A DNA stretch of 64,000 bases, from contig CAIPMU010000020.1 in assembly GCA_903866275.1 (NCBI GenBank), forward strand, positions 124,001 through 188,000, written 5' to 3'. This document shows, piece by piece, positions 26,271-35,206 of the stretch. The notes beneath the pieces are model-generated. The model searched no databases and was not told the origin of the DNA. It saw nothing but the letters and a program-made list of their open reading frames with translations. The translations under genes and the position numbers were made by a program. This stretch comes from Vampirovibrio chlorellavorus. GTDB lineage: Bacteria; Cyanobacteriota; Vampirovibrionia; Vampirovibrionales; Vampirovibrionaceae. Numbering within the stretch: position 1 is the stretch's first letter; the number at the start of each line of letters is the position of its first letter.

Positions 26271-28043
26271 ATGAGTGAAGAGCTCCTCAGTACTGATCCC
26301 AGTCTTTTACAATTCCTGAGTGAAGAGCAACAGCGCGAACTGGCGAGTTCTGTTGCAGGTGATTTTCGTCGTTGGAAGCAATCCCGTGTCCGGCTGGAAA
26401 GCAAGTGGCGGGAATGCTGGGAGGCGTATCTTTGCGAGGTGAAATCGCTGTATGCTGATCCCGTTGATGAAACCGTGGGCTTGAGTCAGGTGGCTCGTCC
26501 GGTGTTATATGAGGCGGTGGAAGCTATTCATGCGAACCTGCTGAATGCCTTGTTTCCGGCGAATGAGCGTTTCTTTTCTGTGGCGGGCAAGTCTGAATCG
26601 GATCATCAAAATGCTCAGGTGATTGAGGAATTTTTGCGCGGTAAACTGGAAGACGCGAACTTTATCGAAAAATACGCCATGTTCCTCAAACAGGCTGTTG
26701 TAATTGGGAATACGGTGGCTGCTGTGCCCTGGAGAAAGCAATCCCGAATTCGTCGGGTGGAGCAGCCGGTGCAACTGTTTGGGGTGACGGTGGGCTATCA
26801 GCGCGTGGTTCGGGAGGACGTTGTTTACAACGGTCCCGAGTTTGAAGTGCTGGATATGTTTGATTTTCTGATCGATCCCAATGCCACCAATTTTCGGCAA
26901 GCCAAAGTGATTCATAAGGTGGATCGCAGTTTACGTGAGCTGAAAAGTAATGCGGCCTATCATAACCTGGATCAGCTGAATCCGGTTAAGGACGGATTTG
27001 CGACTGATTTGGGTGATGCCAATAAAGCATCCAAACGGCGTGCTTTTGGGCTGGATGAATTGCCACTCGAACATTCAACCTCCAATGCGGATCAGGTCAA
27101 AGTGCTGGAGGCTTGGGGTGATTTTGTCATTGGGGATCAGGTTTTTTGTAATTATGTCTGTGCCATTGCCAATGAAAAAACCGTGATTCGCTTTGAACCT
27201 AACCCTTACGACTGCGGGTTGAAGCCTTTTATTTTTACAGGCTTTATTCCAGTGCCCAATGAAATTTATGGGATTGGCGCGATTGAAAAATCACTGGGCT
27301 TGCAACATGTCATTAATACCCTGACCAATCAGAAGCTGGATGTGATTAATTTATCTATCAATAATCCATTCACGTATCTTATTAATGATGATGTGTTTGA
27401 TCCGGACACGATGGTCACAAGGCCCGGTGCGCTTATTCCGGTGAAAGACCATGATACGTTACGACCCATTCAGTATCTGAATGACTTTACGGTTGCGTTT
27501 ACTGAAATTGCCGATTTGAAGTCTGAAATTCAGGAAGCAACCGGCGCACTCAAGTATTTTGTGGGTGGCGATAGTCTGCAAGGGCGAACGGCCACCGAAG
27601 TAAATGCATTGGTTAATGGCGGAACACAGAAGTTTTCCTCGTTTTTGTCGCATCTCGAAAAGACTTCATTGGAACCCTTTTTGCGGATTGTGTTTGAAAA
27701 TGCCAAGCAGTTTATTCAGGAAACTGAAAATTTTCGAGTGGCTTGTCATTCGGGTCGTACGCAGTATAAAAAACTCAGTCCTGCGTTGTTAAAAGGGGCT
27801 GAATGTTGCTTCCATATTGATGGCTCAAAGGGAGCTTTGTTTAAAGAGCAGGAATTGCGTTCCTTAACTGCTTTTTTACAACTGGTGGAGAGTAATCCTG
27901 CGATTCAGGCCCAGGTAAATGTTCCGGCCTTGTTTAAGAAGATTTACCGCAGATTGGGCTTTACCGATGAAACTGAAATATTCAAGCCGATCGTGCAGTT
28001 GGCGAATGAGCAAGTTCAGTCGAATCCGGAAGGTGGTTCCTGA
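26271..28043 (+). CDS. Phage portal (head-to-tail connector) protein
   Basis: 590-residue protein that would form the dodecameric ring at one capsid vertex through which DNA passes. The N-terminal region (KWRECWEAYLCEVKSLY, VARPVLYEAVEAIHANLLNALFP) and the later segments GYQRVVREDVVYNGPEFEVL, DMFDFLIDPNA and PNEIYGIGAIEKSLG are typical of portal proteins of short-tailed phages. ATG 26271 has AGGAG 8 bases upstream. It is the first gene of the cassette; in most phages the terminase genes would precede it or follow the fibres, and neither is seen. The stop overlaps the next start (TGATG). Confidence 0.85.
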   Translation: MSEELLSTDPSLLQFLSEEQQRELASSVAGDFRRWKQSRVRLESKWRECWEAYLCEVKSLYADPVDETVGLSQVARPVLYEAVEAIHANLLNALFPANERFFSVAGKSESDHQNAQVIEEFLRGKLEDANFIEKYAMFLKQAVVIGNTVAAVPWRKQSRIRRVEQPVQLFGVTVGYQRVVREDVVYNGPEFEVLDMFDFLIDPNATNFRQAKVIHKVDRSLRELKSNAAYHNLDQLNPVKDGFATDLGDANKASKRRAFGLDELPLEHSTSNADQVKVLEAWGDFVIGDQVFCNYVCAIANEKTVIRFEPNPYDCGLKPFIFTGFIPVPNEIYGIGAIEKSLGLQHVINTLTNQKLDVINLSINNPFTYLINDDVFDPDTMVTRPGALIPVKDHDTLRPIQYLNDFTVAFTEIADLKSEIQEATGALKYFVGGDSLQGRTATEVNALVNGGTQKFSSFLSHLEKTSLEPFLRIVFENAKQFIQETENFRVACHSGRTQYKKLSPALLKGAECCFHIDGSKGALFKEQELRSLTAFLQLVESNPAIQAQVNVPALFKKIYRRLGFTDETEIFKPIVQLANEQVQSNPEGGS

Positions 28044-28342
28044 TGCGTGTGGATTATAGGCAAATCAGTCTCCGGGAGCGCGCTGCCATGTGTTCCAGTT
28101 TGTTGCGTGAACCTGGATGGCTCATGTTGCAGCGTGCTTTTTCTCCGGAAATTCGAGTGCGGATTTCGGATCAAAACAGCAAGGAGGCGTTCATGTATGA
28201 GGCCATTCGATCGCAGGTCATTCAGGAAATTTTTTCCATGCCTCAATTGATCATTGATCAGGCTGAGCGGGAACGATTACGCCATCCGGTGAATCACAAC
28301 GCAAGCCCGGCGGATGACGCGAATAGCAATCTAACGCTTTAA
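28043..28342 (+). CDS. Small virion-cassette protein of unknown function
   Basis: 99 residues, basic in the first half (RQISLRERAAMC, EIRVRIS), helical in the second (YEAIRSQVIQEIFSMPQLIID), with a low-complexity Asn/Asp tail. Translation is coupled to the portal gene by a TGATG overlap. Its place between portal and scaffold matches small, poorly conserved genes in podoviruses. Its last codons lie inside a terminator hairpin. Function unknown. Confidence 0.65.
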   Translation: MRVDYRQISLRERAAMCSSLLREPGWLMLQRAFSPEIRVRISDQNSKEAFMYEAIRSQVIQEIFSMPQLIIDQAERERLRHPVNHNASPADDANSNLTL

Positions 28343-28364
28343 AAGTAGCGTTAGCGGCTTTTTA
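28331..28364 (+). terminator. Intra-operon terminator between portal and scaffold genes
   Basis: Stem CTAACGCT / AGCGTTAG (28331-28338, 28347-28354), then CGGCTTTTT. It overlaps the stop of the preceding gene. It would set portal transcripts apart from the abundant scaffold and coat transcripts, as in many short-tailed phages. Confidence 0.6.
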
Positions 28365-28475
28365 TCGAACGCTGATTACCCGGTTAAATGGAACGGAATC
28401 GTCATTCCTGAATTATCGTAGCAAGGTTTCCTTGGGGCATTTTTATCATAGTAGGCTTAATCGTGAGGAGGTATT

Positions 28476-29084
28476 ATGAATTACCCAGTACAAAGGGCCG
28501 AGGCTGAGACGTCTGGGTCTGCGGGTTTGCCAGCAGAACCGTCGGTTACATCCACGGCAGCGGCAAATGCGGCCAGTAGGTTTGAAAATAATCTGGATAC
28601 ACTGTCTGCGTCTCAGGCCATGCATTTATTCTCAAGCGATCCAGTTGGCTTTATTCAGAAAATTGTTTCGGATGCTGCCAATGAACATTTGGCGGACTTG
28701 AAAGAGCAGGCGGAACTGAATGGGGCCTTAAGTTTCTTCCGAAGGCTTCATCCTGAATTTCTTCGTTTTGAGCCTTTTATTGTGCAGGAAGCCGCCGAAA
28801 TACTGAGAAAAGATGACTCAATTGCAAGTGAACCCTGGCCCAAAATTCTGGAGAAAGCAATGGAACAGTTTAGACAAAAGTTTTCTGAAACCATTCAGGA
28901 AAATGTGACTGTGGCTCAAGCTCAGGCTCAGACGCCCCCGCATGTAGAAGGCTCTGCCAACCGGGCTTTACCTGAAATGCCAGCCAATTTTACGCGTGAG
29001 CAAATCGCCAAAATGTCGATGCAGGATTTCCTGAAAAACGAATCAGCAATTAATGACGCGCTGAAAAATAACCGGATTCGCTAA
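28476..29084 (+). CDS. Putative capsid scaffolding protein
   Basis: 202 residues, highly charged and predicted helical, without Cys, with low-complexity Ala/Ser-rich N-terminus, a central helical region (HLADLKEQAELNGALSFFRR) and a Gln-rich linker before a C-terminal helical piece (REQIAKMSMQDFLKNE). These properties, and the position directly before the coat gene, fit a scaffolding protein that guides procapsid assembly and is then lost. GAGGAGG precedes the ATG at good spacing. Assignment rests on position and composition, not on a diagnostic motif. Confidence 0.65.
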   Translation: MNYPVQRAEAETSGSAGLPAEPSVTSTAAANAASRFENNLDTLSASQAMHLFSSDPVGFIQKIVSDAANEHLADLKEQAELNGALSFFRRLHPEFLRFEPFIVQEAAEILRKDDSIASEPWPKILEKAMEQFRQKFSETIQENVTVAQAQAQTPPHVEGSANRALPEMPANFTREQIAKMSMQDFLKNESAINDALKNNRIR

Positions 29085-29117
29085 ATACAATTAAACCTTT
29101 AAAAAGGAGATGGATTT

Positions 29118-29954
29118 ATGGCACTTTCCAATTTTATTCCGGAAATCTGGAGCAAGAAACTGCTCAAAATTTTTAATAAGTCGGTGGTGATGGCCAATCT
29201 GGTCAATCGTGATTTTGAAGGCGAAATTCAAAGCGCGGGCGATGTGGTTCATGTGCGGACCTTTGGCGATGTGACCGTGAATGATTACTCCCGCGATATG
29301 ACCATTTCGTTTCAGTCCCTGACCGATCCCATGGTGGATTTAACCATTGATCAACAAAAGTATTTTGCCTTTAAAGTGGATGATTTGGACAAGGCGCAGG
29401 CGAATATTGATATTCTGGAAGGGTATGCCGGTCGTGCCGCTATTGCCATTCGCGATATCGTGGATAGCCGCCTGATTGGGCACTATGCCGATGTGGATTC
29501 CGGGAATGTGATTGGAACGGATTTGGCACCCGTCACCTTGACCAGCGGGAATATTTATAGCTATATCACTCAGCTGGGAGAAAAGCTGGATAATGCCAAT
29601 GTTTCTAGTGAAGGCCGTAATTTAGTGATTACGCCCAAGTTTAAAACCATGCTCTTGCAATCGACGGAATTTACCCGCGCCACCAGCCTGGGTGATAACG
29701 TGATTCAGAATGGGTATATTGGCAATGTTGCCGGTTTTGGGGTACATGTCACCACCAATAACCCTGCCGTGAGTGGTGTCGTTAATCTGATGGCCTTTAC
29801 GCAGGATTACATCAGTTTTGCCAGCCAGGTGAGCAAGGTGGAAACAGTGCGGCCTTACAATATGTTTGCCGATGCGGTGAAGGGGCTTTATCTTTATGGT
29901 TCCAAGGTGATGATGCCCAAAGCAGGCGCTGTACTGAAGGCTTCCTCAACTTAA
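29118..29954 (+). CDS. Major capsid protein (P22 coat-like, HK97 fold)
   Basis: 278-residue coat protein. The N-terminal ALSNFIPEIWSKKLLKIF, the E-loop region NRDFEGEIQSAGDVVHVRT and the IDQQKYFAFKVDDLDKAQA segment are characteristic of coat proteins of the P22 gp5-like group. The strong ribosome binding site AAAGGAG and a terminator immediately after are typical of the most highly expressed virion gene. The size is small for the group (P22 gp5 is about 430), so the inserted domain of P22 appears absent. No protease gene is nearby, consistent with a scaffold-directed assembly. Confidence 0.85.
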   Translation: MALSNFIPEIWSKKLLKIFNKSVVMANLVNRDFEGEIQSAGDVVHVRTFGDVTVNDYSRDMTISFQSLTDPMVDLTIDQQKYFAFKVDDLDKAQANIDILEGYAGRAAIAIRDIVDSRLIGHYADVDSGNVIGTDLAPVTLTSGNIYSYITQLGEKLDNANVSSEGRNLVITPKFKTMLLQSTEFTRATSLGDNVIQNGYIGNVAGFGVHVTTNNPAVSGVVNLMAFTQDYISFASQVSKVETVRPYNMFADAVKGLYLYGSKVMMPKAGAVLKASST

Positions 29955-30004
29955 TTTCTGGGTTTGATTGGTCTCTTCATCTCTCTTATCTACGTTCTCT
30001 TTCA

Positions 30005-30044
30005 GGCGACGTCGTAGCAGCGGTTACGGCGTCGTCTTTCTTTT
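30005..30044 (+). terminator. Terminator after the coat gene
   Basis: Twelve-base-pair stem with two G-U pairs (GGCGACGTCGTA / TACGGCGTCGTC) followed by TTTCTTTT, 50 bp after the coat stop. It probably lowers expression of tail genes relative to coat, like the terminator behind T7 gene 10. Confidence 0.7.
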
Positions 30045-30106
30045 AAAAGGGATGAATTGGGATGCAATATCGATGAAATTCAACCGATACCGCTGATTGT
30101 TAGCAG

Positions 30107-30373
30107 ATGATGCAAGGAATTGAAGCCGTGCATGAATTAAACTCCTCAAAACGGGAATCCGAAAAACAGGCCCTCGTGAGACGTCCGCTGGATGACTCGA
30201 TTTTGTACTCTGAGGAATCGGTTTGGTTGTGTGAAAACCGGAAAACCCAGTACAAGACTCGCATTCATGGGGCCTTGGCTCAAATCCTGAAAAAATATCC
30301 TCAAGATTATAGATTGCGCTTACTATTCGCAAAGGAGCCTCGTCATGAGCACCCTGCTGCAACTGGTGAATGA
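30107..30373 (+). CDS. Small virion-cassette protein, uncertain
   Basis: Up to 88 residues, strongly charged with a basic middle (ENRKTQYKTRIHGALAQILKKYPQDYRLRLL). It overlaps the next gene by 29 bases. ATG 30107 has no ribosome binding site; a GTG at 30128 with AAGGA upstream is an alternative start. It fills the gap between coat and adaptor where some phages encode a small head protein. Existence is less sure than for its neighbours. Confidence 0.45.
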   Translation: MMQGIEAVHELNSSKRESEKQALVRRPLDDSILYSEESVWLCENRKTQYKTRIHGALAQILKKYPQDYRLRLLFAKEPRHEHPAATGE

Positions 30374-30983
30374 AGTATTAAGGCGTACGGGGCAGGAAGA
30401 AATTGTCAACCTTAGTACGGCACAAACGCCTGCTTTACAGGCTCGGGATTTTTTAAACGAAACCTACTTTGAAATGCTGCAAAAGCTAAAAGCCCAACGT
30501 TTTTTGAAACAGGCTACTCTGACAACCGCTAATGGAACAGCCGCTTACAATCTTGCCAGCGATGCTGAAATTAATGCATTGCTGGGAAATTCTCTGCTTG
30601 AAACGGCGACGCAGCAACAGTTATGGGAAACGGATTTTACCTATCCCCTGTTGCGGGGCACCAGCGTGACAGGCAAGCCGGAATGTTTCTACCGCTCAGG
30701 CAACCAAATTTATTTTTATCCGACACCGAATGCGACTTATACGATTCAGTATGCATACTTGCTTAAACCCGTGAACTTGGCGGCAGATACGGATGCGCCG
30801 CAAATTCCCGCGGAATGGGAGAAGACATTAATCCTGGGGACCCAGGCACGGCTGGAAAAATTTTTGGGCGAATCGGCCCAGGAATCGTATTTATTGTACC
30901 AGGATAATATGAGCCAACTGAGGAAGCGGTCTGCGTTAAAGCCTCAACATCGGATGAAAGGGTTTTATCGCGGTCATAATTAA
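30345..30983 (+). CDS. Phage head-tail adaptor (gp4/gp11-like)
   Basis: 212-residue protein placed between coat and nozzle genes, where P22 gp4 and T7 gp11 lie. The helical N-terminus (LLQLVNEVLRRTGQEEI, ALQARDFLNETYFEMLQ) and the later IQYAYLLKPVNL followed by IPAEWEKTLILGTQARLEKFLGE are typical of adaptor proteins, which extend the portal ring to receive the tail nozzle. AAGGAG precedes the ATG by 8 bases. The terminal basic helix may insert at the portal interface. Confidence 0.75.
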   Translation: MSTLLQLVNEVLRRTGQEEIVNLSTAQTPALQARDFLNETYFEMLQKLKAQRFLKQATLTTANGTAAYNLASDAEINALLGNSLLETATQQQLWETDFTYPLLRGTSVTGKPECFYRSGNQIYFYPTPNATYTIQYAYLLKPVNLAADTDAPQIPAEWEKTLILGTQARLEKFLGESAQESYLLYQDNMSQLRKRSALKPQHRMKGFYRGHN

Positions 30984-30995
30984 GGAATCACTCAG

Positions 30996-32540
30996 ATGCC
31001 GATACAGACTTTTGGTTTTTTTGATAATACCGGCGGGATGAATCTGCGCTCCAATGATGTGTCGTTGGGTAGTGGGGAAGCTGAGGAGATTGTGAATCTC
31101 CATGCGACGTCTCGTGGGAGTTGGTCGAGCAACAATGCAGGTTACAGACATTTGAACACGGTGCCGCTCAGTGCTGGTGCTGCGGTGACGGCGTTATATG
31201 AATTTATTACGCTGGCAGGAACTTCTTACCTGATGACCGTTTCAGGTAGCCGGTTGGCGACCTTTGAGCCGGGTACAGGGAGTTCGACCACTTTGCTCAA
31301 TACTTTGACTCCGGATCTCCGGATCAACTTTGTGACGTTTAAGGGGTTGTTAATTGGCTGTAATGGCTCGGATGTCCCCAAGAAGTGGGATGGGGTTTCG
31401 GCGGTTACGGATTTGGCAGGGTGGCCGCCCAGTATTGATGGCGTCACACCGGGGCAGCCTTCGTTATCCGAGATTTTTGCCAATCGCCTGATTTTTTCCG
31501 GGGATGCCAATTATCCATCGATGTTGTATATTTCGGCGTTGGAAAATGCCGAGAATTTCACCCCGGCCTTTGGTGCAGCTTCAGCCGGGGCGATTCAGGT
31601 TTCTCCGGGAGACGGGGATAAAATAACGGCGATTAAAACCCTGTTTTTGCCCAACACCAACGAAGAAATTCTGATCATCTTCAAAGAGCGTTCCACGTAC
31701 ATGCTCACCGGCAATGATGCGACAAACTTTGCGCTGCAAAAGGTTTCCTGCGAGTTTGGTGCGGTGAGCCATCAAAGTGTGATTCTGGTGGGGAATGATC
31801 TCATGTTTTTGTCTCAGGAAGGGGTTACTTCGCTGACGACCTCCACCACGCAGGGCAATATCGTGACCGGCTTTTTGTCTAATGCGATTCAACCTCAAAT
31901 TACCCGTTTGAATCGTAATGCTCTGGGTCAAAGTTTTGCCATTCATTTGCGCCATCGGCAAGAGGTCTGGTGGTTTGTGCCGGATAGCGGGTACACGCAG
32001 AATCAGACTGTATTGGTTTATAACTACGGCATGAATCAGGCCTGGAGCAAACGCACCGGAATCGTGGCGGCGAGTGGCACGATGCGTCAGGGGATTTTGT
32101 ACACCGGCAACTACGCCGGATTTGTGCAAGAGCAACTCTATGGGAATAGCTATAATGGCCAGCCCATTTCCTGGATATACCGCACCGGTTTTATGAATTT
32201 TGCCGCACCCAAGCTGAGAAAGCGCATTAAGGATATTGAGCTGTTTTTAAAGCAGATTTCAACGGTGAGTGTGACGGTGAATTGCTACTGGGATTTTCGG
32301 CGAGGTTCGGTGAATCGACTGACCAAGGTGTTGAATGTGGTGCCGGATGCGTCCAGCAGTATTTATAGTACCGCTATTTTCGGGCAGGATTATTACAACG
32401 TGAGTGGATCGTCCATTTTCAAGTTTATTCCGCCGGGTTCCGGGGTTTATTTTCAGTTGGAATTCACGGGCCAGGACACTAACAAGCCGGTTGAAATTGA
32501 AGGTTGGAATATCACCACGATTTATGGAGGTTCTCATTAA
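30996..32540 (+). CDS. Tail nozzle / stabilisation protein (P22 gp10-like beta-propeller)
   Basis: 514 residues, all-beta in appearance, with repeated blade-like segments (IVNLHATSRGSWSSNNAGYR, FKGLLIGCNGSDVPKKWDG, FANRLIFSGDANYPSMLYIS, LFLPNTNEEILIIFKERSTY). This wording is very characteristic of hub/nozzle proteins of short-tailed phages: an N-terminal GGMNLRS segment, the phrase about object-like W/D-G in the middle, and a C-terminal jelly-roll-like region. Order after the adaptor gene matches P22 gp10 / T7 gp12. It closes the DNA exit channel until ejection. Confidence 0.78.
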   Translation: MPIQTFGFFDNTGGMNLRSNDVSLGSGEAEEIVNLHATSRGSWSSNNAGYRHLNTVPLSAGAAVTALYEFITLAGTSYLMTVSGSRLATFEPGTGSSTTLLNTLTPDLRINFVTFKGLLIGCNGSDVPKKWDGVSAVTDLAGWPPSIDGVTPGQPSLSEIFANRLIFSGDANYPSMLYISALENAENFTPAFGAASAGAIQVSPGDGDKITAIKTLFLPNTNEEILIIFKERSTYMLTGNDATNFALQKVSCEFGAVSHQSVILVGNDLMFLSQEGVTSLTTSTTQGNIVTGFLSNAIQPQITRLNRNALGQSFAIHLRHRQEVWWFVPDSGYTQNQTVLVYNYGMNQAWSKRTGIVAASGTMRQGILYTGNYAGFVQEQLYGNSYNGQPISWIYRTGFMNFAAPKLRKRIKDIELFLKQISTVSVTVNCYWDFRRGSVNRLTKVLNVVPDASSSIYSTAIFGQDYYNVSGSSIFKFIPPGSGVYFQLEFTGQDTNKPVEIEGWNITTIYGGSH

Positions 32541-32542
32541 CC

Positions 32543-34423
32543 ATGTCTCAAATTTCACGTTTGCGAAATGCGGAAATTGCCAATGGCAATTTGATTAATG
32601 CGGATGATATTGCGGCAGAACTCAACCAGTTGGTTACGGAATCCAACGCGCAGGATACCCGGATTGGCACCGTTGAATCCGGGGCGTTTACGCAATCCGG
32701 TACCTTGACTACGACCCACAATCTGTTGACCAACGGCATTTCGGAGCGCACTGCAGATGCCGGGGTGACGGTGGATGGCACGCCGATTCGTAACGGGTAT
32801 TTGAACGTGCAGGCCATCAGTGCCACGGTGAGCAACATTGATACTTCGGTGGATGTGATCACTACTGCGGCTGCCCATGGCTTTGCCACGGGCGATTCGC
32901 TGAAGGTTCGTGCGGTGAGTGGGGCGACATTACCCGGTGGTTTGTCCGGGGCGACGACTTATTATGCCAAAGTGTTGACCGCGACCACACTGAGTCTGGC
33001 TACCACGGCTGCGTATGCACTGGCTGGAACGCCCGTGGTGGATCTGAGTTCGGCCGGAAGCGGAACGATTCATCTGATTGGGACGCCGTCCATCGTGAAA
33101 GAAGGCGATTTATTTGCTGATGCCATGGGCTTGAAAACGGTACTGGCGGGCTCTTCTGTTAAAGTGTTAACCACGGCGGATGTGCTTACCCCTACTGGGT
33201 ATCATGGCAGCGCTGCGCCGGTGTATGCCAGCAGTACCACGTTCTCGGTCGCGTTTATTCGGGAACGCGACGCCAGTGATGCCAGCACCATTGCCAAAAC
33301 CGCTGCGACCACGGTGGATATTGCCACTGTGGGCTTGAACGGCCTGGCGCAATCGGATGTGTTGGCGGGTACCGTCAGTACGATGCCTGCGCTTACCATT
33401 TCCTCGGTGAACGCAACCACGGATGTGATCACGTTCAGTGCATCGCATGGGATGACCACGGGTCAGTCGATTGTGTTCAAGGGAACAGTGCCTGCCGGGG
33501 TTTCGGTGGGCACGGTGTACTGGATTAACAATCAGAGCAGCACCACAGTGACACTGTATAACAGCGCCGCCAATGCGATTGCAGGAACCGGCACGGGAAA
33601 AATTGACATTACCGCTACCACTTCCGGTGCAACGACTGATCCGACCTATATCATGGGTAACGGCACCGCGTTTAACACGGCTGGTATCAATCAGTTTAAA
33701 GTGGGTGATGTGATTGCGGTCACCAGCGGTGAAACTCGCAAGGTCACTAGCGTGATTTCGGATACGCTGTTGACGGTGAGTCTGGCGACGACTTCCAATT
33801 TAAATAATGCGACCTACAAGCGCGGCGGGAAAGCGGCCAGCACCTCAGGGACGGGTTCGCACTACTGCTTATATGCGATCAGTGACGGCACGACGCCGGG
33901 GCTGATTTTATCGCCTCGCAACGTGGCGGGTGGTGATACCTTGGTCGATTTGCCTACGGGTTATACCGTCAGTCGTCAATTGGCCTTCGCGGTGAGCCTG
34001 GACAATGCGGGCAACCTGGTGCCCTTCCGGGTGGGATCGGGTTGGCCGAATCGCCCCCGGATAATATTGACGCAATGCGAGGCGGCAGCTGGTTACTATC
34101 AGCTGGTTAGTTCTTTCGCCGTGACCAGTTTTACCACTTTTAATGCCAACCTCATTGTGCCGTCTGTAAGTCGGTTGATGGATATTGATATGGCTGCTGC
34201 GGGCAGCGGTACGGCGCAAACCACGTTTTACATGCGAGAAACCGGCAGCGGGCTCAGCACTGGGAGAACGGTCACCGAGCAGGCAGGTTCTACTTATTTT
34301 GTCGTGAATGCGCTCTCGGAAGTGCCCATTAATGCCATGCAACAAATTGATTTTAAAGCGAACGGAACCGGTACGCCAATTAGCATCTGGGTTTCCGGTT
34401 ACACCATTACGGAGGTGATTTAA
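32543..34423 (+). CDS. Phage tail structural protein with HG-x-TG repeats
   Basis: 626 residues, Thr/Ala/Gly-rich and likely beta-structured. Two internal repeats of about 70 residues are visible: SVDVITTAAAHGFATGDSLK followed by TTYYAKVLTATTLSLATTAA, and TTDVITFSASHGMTTGQSIV followed by VYWINNQSSTTVTLYNSAAN; they end with similar valley segments (GTIHL, GKIDIT). Such modules occur in tail and fibre proteins as stacked beta units. The start is the ATG at 32543, just after the preceding stop, with GGAGG about 13 bases away. Exact role (fibre shaft or baseplate-like) is unknown. Confidence 0.7.
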   Translation: MSQISRLRNAEIANGNLINADDIAAELNQLVTESNAQDTRIGTVESGAFTQSGTLTTTHNLLTNGISERTADAGVTVDGTPIRNGYLNVQAISATVSNIDTSVDVITTAAAHGFATGDSLKVRAVSGATLPGGLSGATTYYAKVLTATTLSLATTAAYALAGTPVVDLSSAGSGTIHLIGTPSIVKEGDLFADAMGLKTVLAGSSVKVLTTADVLTPTGYHGSAAPVYASSTTFSVAFIRERDASDASTIAKTAATTVDIATVGLNGLAQSDVLAGTVSTMPALTISSVNATTDVITFSASHGMTTGQSIVFKGTVPAGVSVGTVYWINNQSSTTVTLYNSAANAIAGTGTGKIDITATTSGATTDPTYIMGNGTAFNTAGINQFKVGDVIAVTSGETRKVTSVISDTLLTVSLATTSNLNNATYKRGGKAASTSGTGSHYCLYAISDGTTPGLILSPRNVAGGDTLVDLPTGYTVSRQLAFAVSLDNAGNLVPFRVGSGWPNRPRIILTQCEAAAGYYQLVSSFAVTSFTTFNANLIVPSVSRLMDIDMAAAGSGTAQTTFYMRETGSGLSTGRTVTEQAGSTYFVVNALSEVPINAMQQIDFKANGTGTPISIWVSGYTITEVI

Positions 34424-34424
34424 G

Positions 34425-34835
34425 ATGCGCGCGTTTATGCAGTCGGTGAGTCATCCCGATCAATTTTTAAATGCGGGAGATTATGCCGATATCGATCAGG
34501 TGACCTTGCCCGCCGGGTTTGTCTGGGTGGAGGGCGAACCGCCTGTGGGGACTAAGCCTTATATTGCGCTCGATCCGCTGACGCTGGTCGAGCAAGGCAT
34601 TACCCAGGGGCAGGCGCTTATGTCGGCTAATCCGTTGCCATTGGATTTGCAGAAACAGATTTTTGATCTGGAACTTTTTATTCAAAATTATTATAAGCGG
34701 GGCGCCATCGGCTTGATTTTGGAGAGCCTTCAGGGATTTGTGATTCCAGACGATCGCATTGATGTCAGCAGTGAGCAGCGGGCGATTATCGCGCAGTTAA
34801 AAGCGCAGATGCTGGCGGTGTTTAATGCCTTATAG
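34425..34835 (+). CDS. Virion-cassette protein of unknown function
   Basis: 136 residues, start 1 bp after the preceding stop. The first half is beta-like (TLPAGFVWVEGEPPVGTKPY), the second helical (LQKQIFDLELFIQNYYKRGAIGLILESL). The composition and place between tail proteins recall small tail-fibre accessory or chaperone proteins, but no motif decides. Its end overlaps the next gene by 11 bases, so translation is coupled. Confidence 0.6.
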   Translation: MRAFMQSVSHPDQFLNAGDYADIDQVTLPAGFVWVEGEPPVGTKPYIALDPLTLVEQGITQGQALMSANPLPLDLQKQIFDLELFIQNYYKRGAIGLILESLQGFVIPDDRIDVSSEQRAIIAQLKAQMLAVFNAL

Positions 34836-35187
34836 TCATGCCAAGGTTGATTTATCCCGTGTTCCGGATGGCACTTTAAAAGAAACGTTTATCCATTTCG
34901 CAGAGAAGCACAATGCGCTGGTGGACGGCGCGAACGAACTTAAGCAGGATCTGGATCAAATTTCCGGGGTCACGCCTGAAGAAAAAGAAGAGATGCATAC
35001 GGCCATGAGCGTATTTCGGCAAGTGATGCACTATCTGCACGGGAAACGCTTTAGCGTGACTTTGGCCGGGTTGCAGACTTATCTGCTGTTGGCGATTGTG
35101 CGCCAGTTTGAAGGGCATTCCAGTGCCATTACTCATTTGCTGGATGCGGTGATTTCCCTGTTTGAAAAAATGGTCAATAATCCCTAA
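34825..35187 (+). CDS. Virion-cassette helical protein of unknown function
   Basis: 120 residues, helical, with an acidic centre (SGVTPEEKEEMHTAMSVF) and a long hydrophobic C-terminal helix (LAGLQTYLLLAIVRQFEG, AITHLLDAVISLF) that might cross or touch a membrane. One could think of a holin-like or ejection role, but there is only one moderately hydrophobic stretch. It overlaps the preceding gene and is closely followed by the exported-protein gene. Confidence 0.55.
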   Translation: MPYSHAKVDLSRVPDGTLKETFIHFAEKHNALVDGANELKQDLDQISGVTPEEKEEMHTAMSVFRQVMHYLHGKRFSVTLAGLQTYLLLAIVRQFEGHSSAITHLLDAVISLFEKMVNNP

Positions 35188-35206
35188 ATTCAAAGGAGAT
35201 AGTTCC

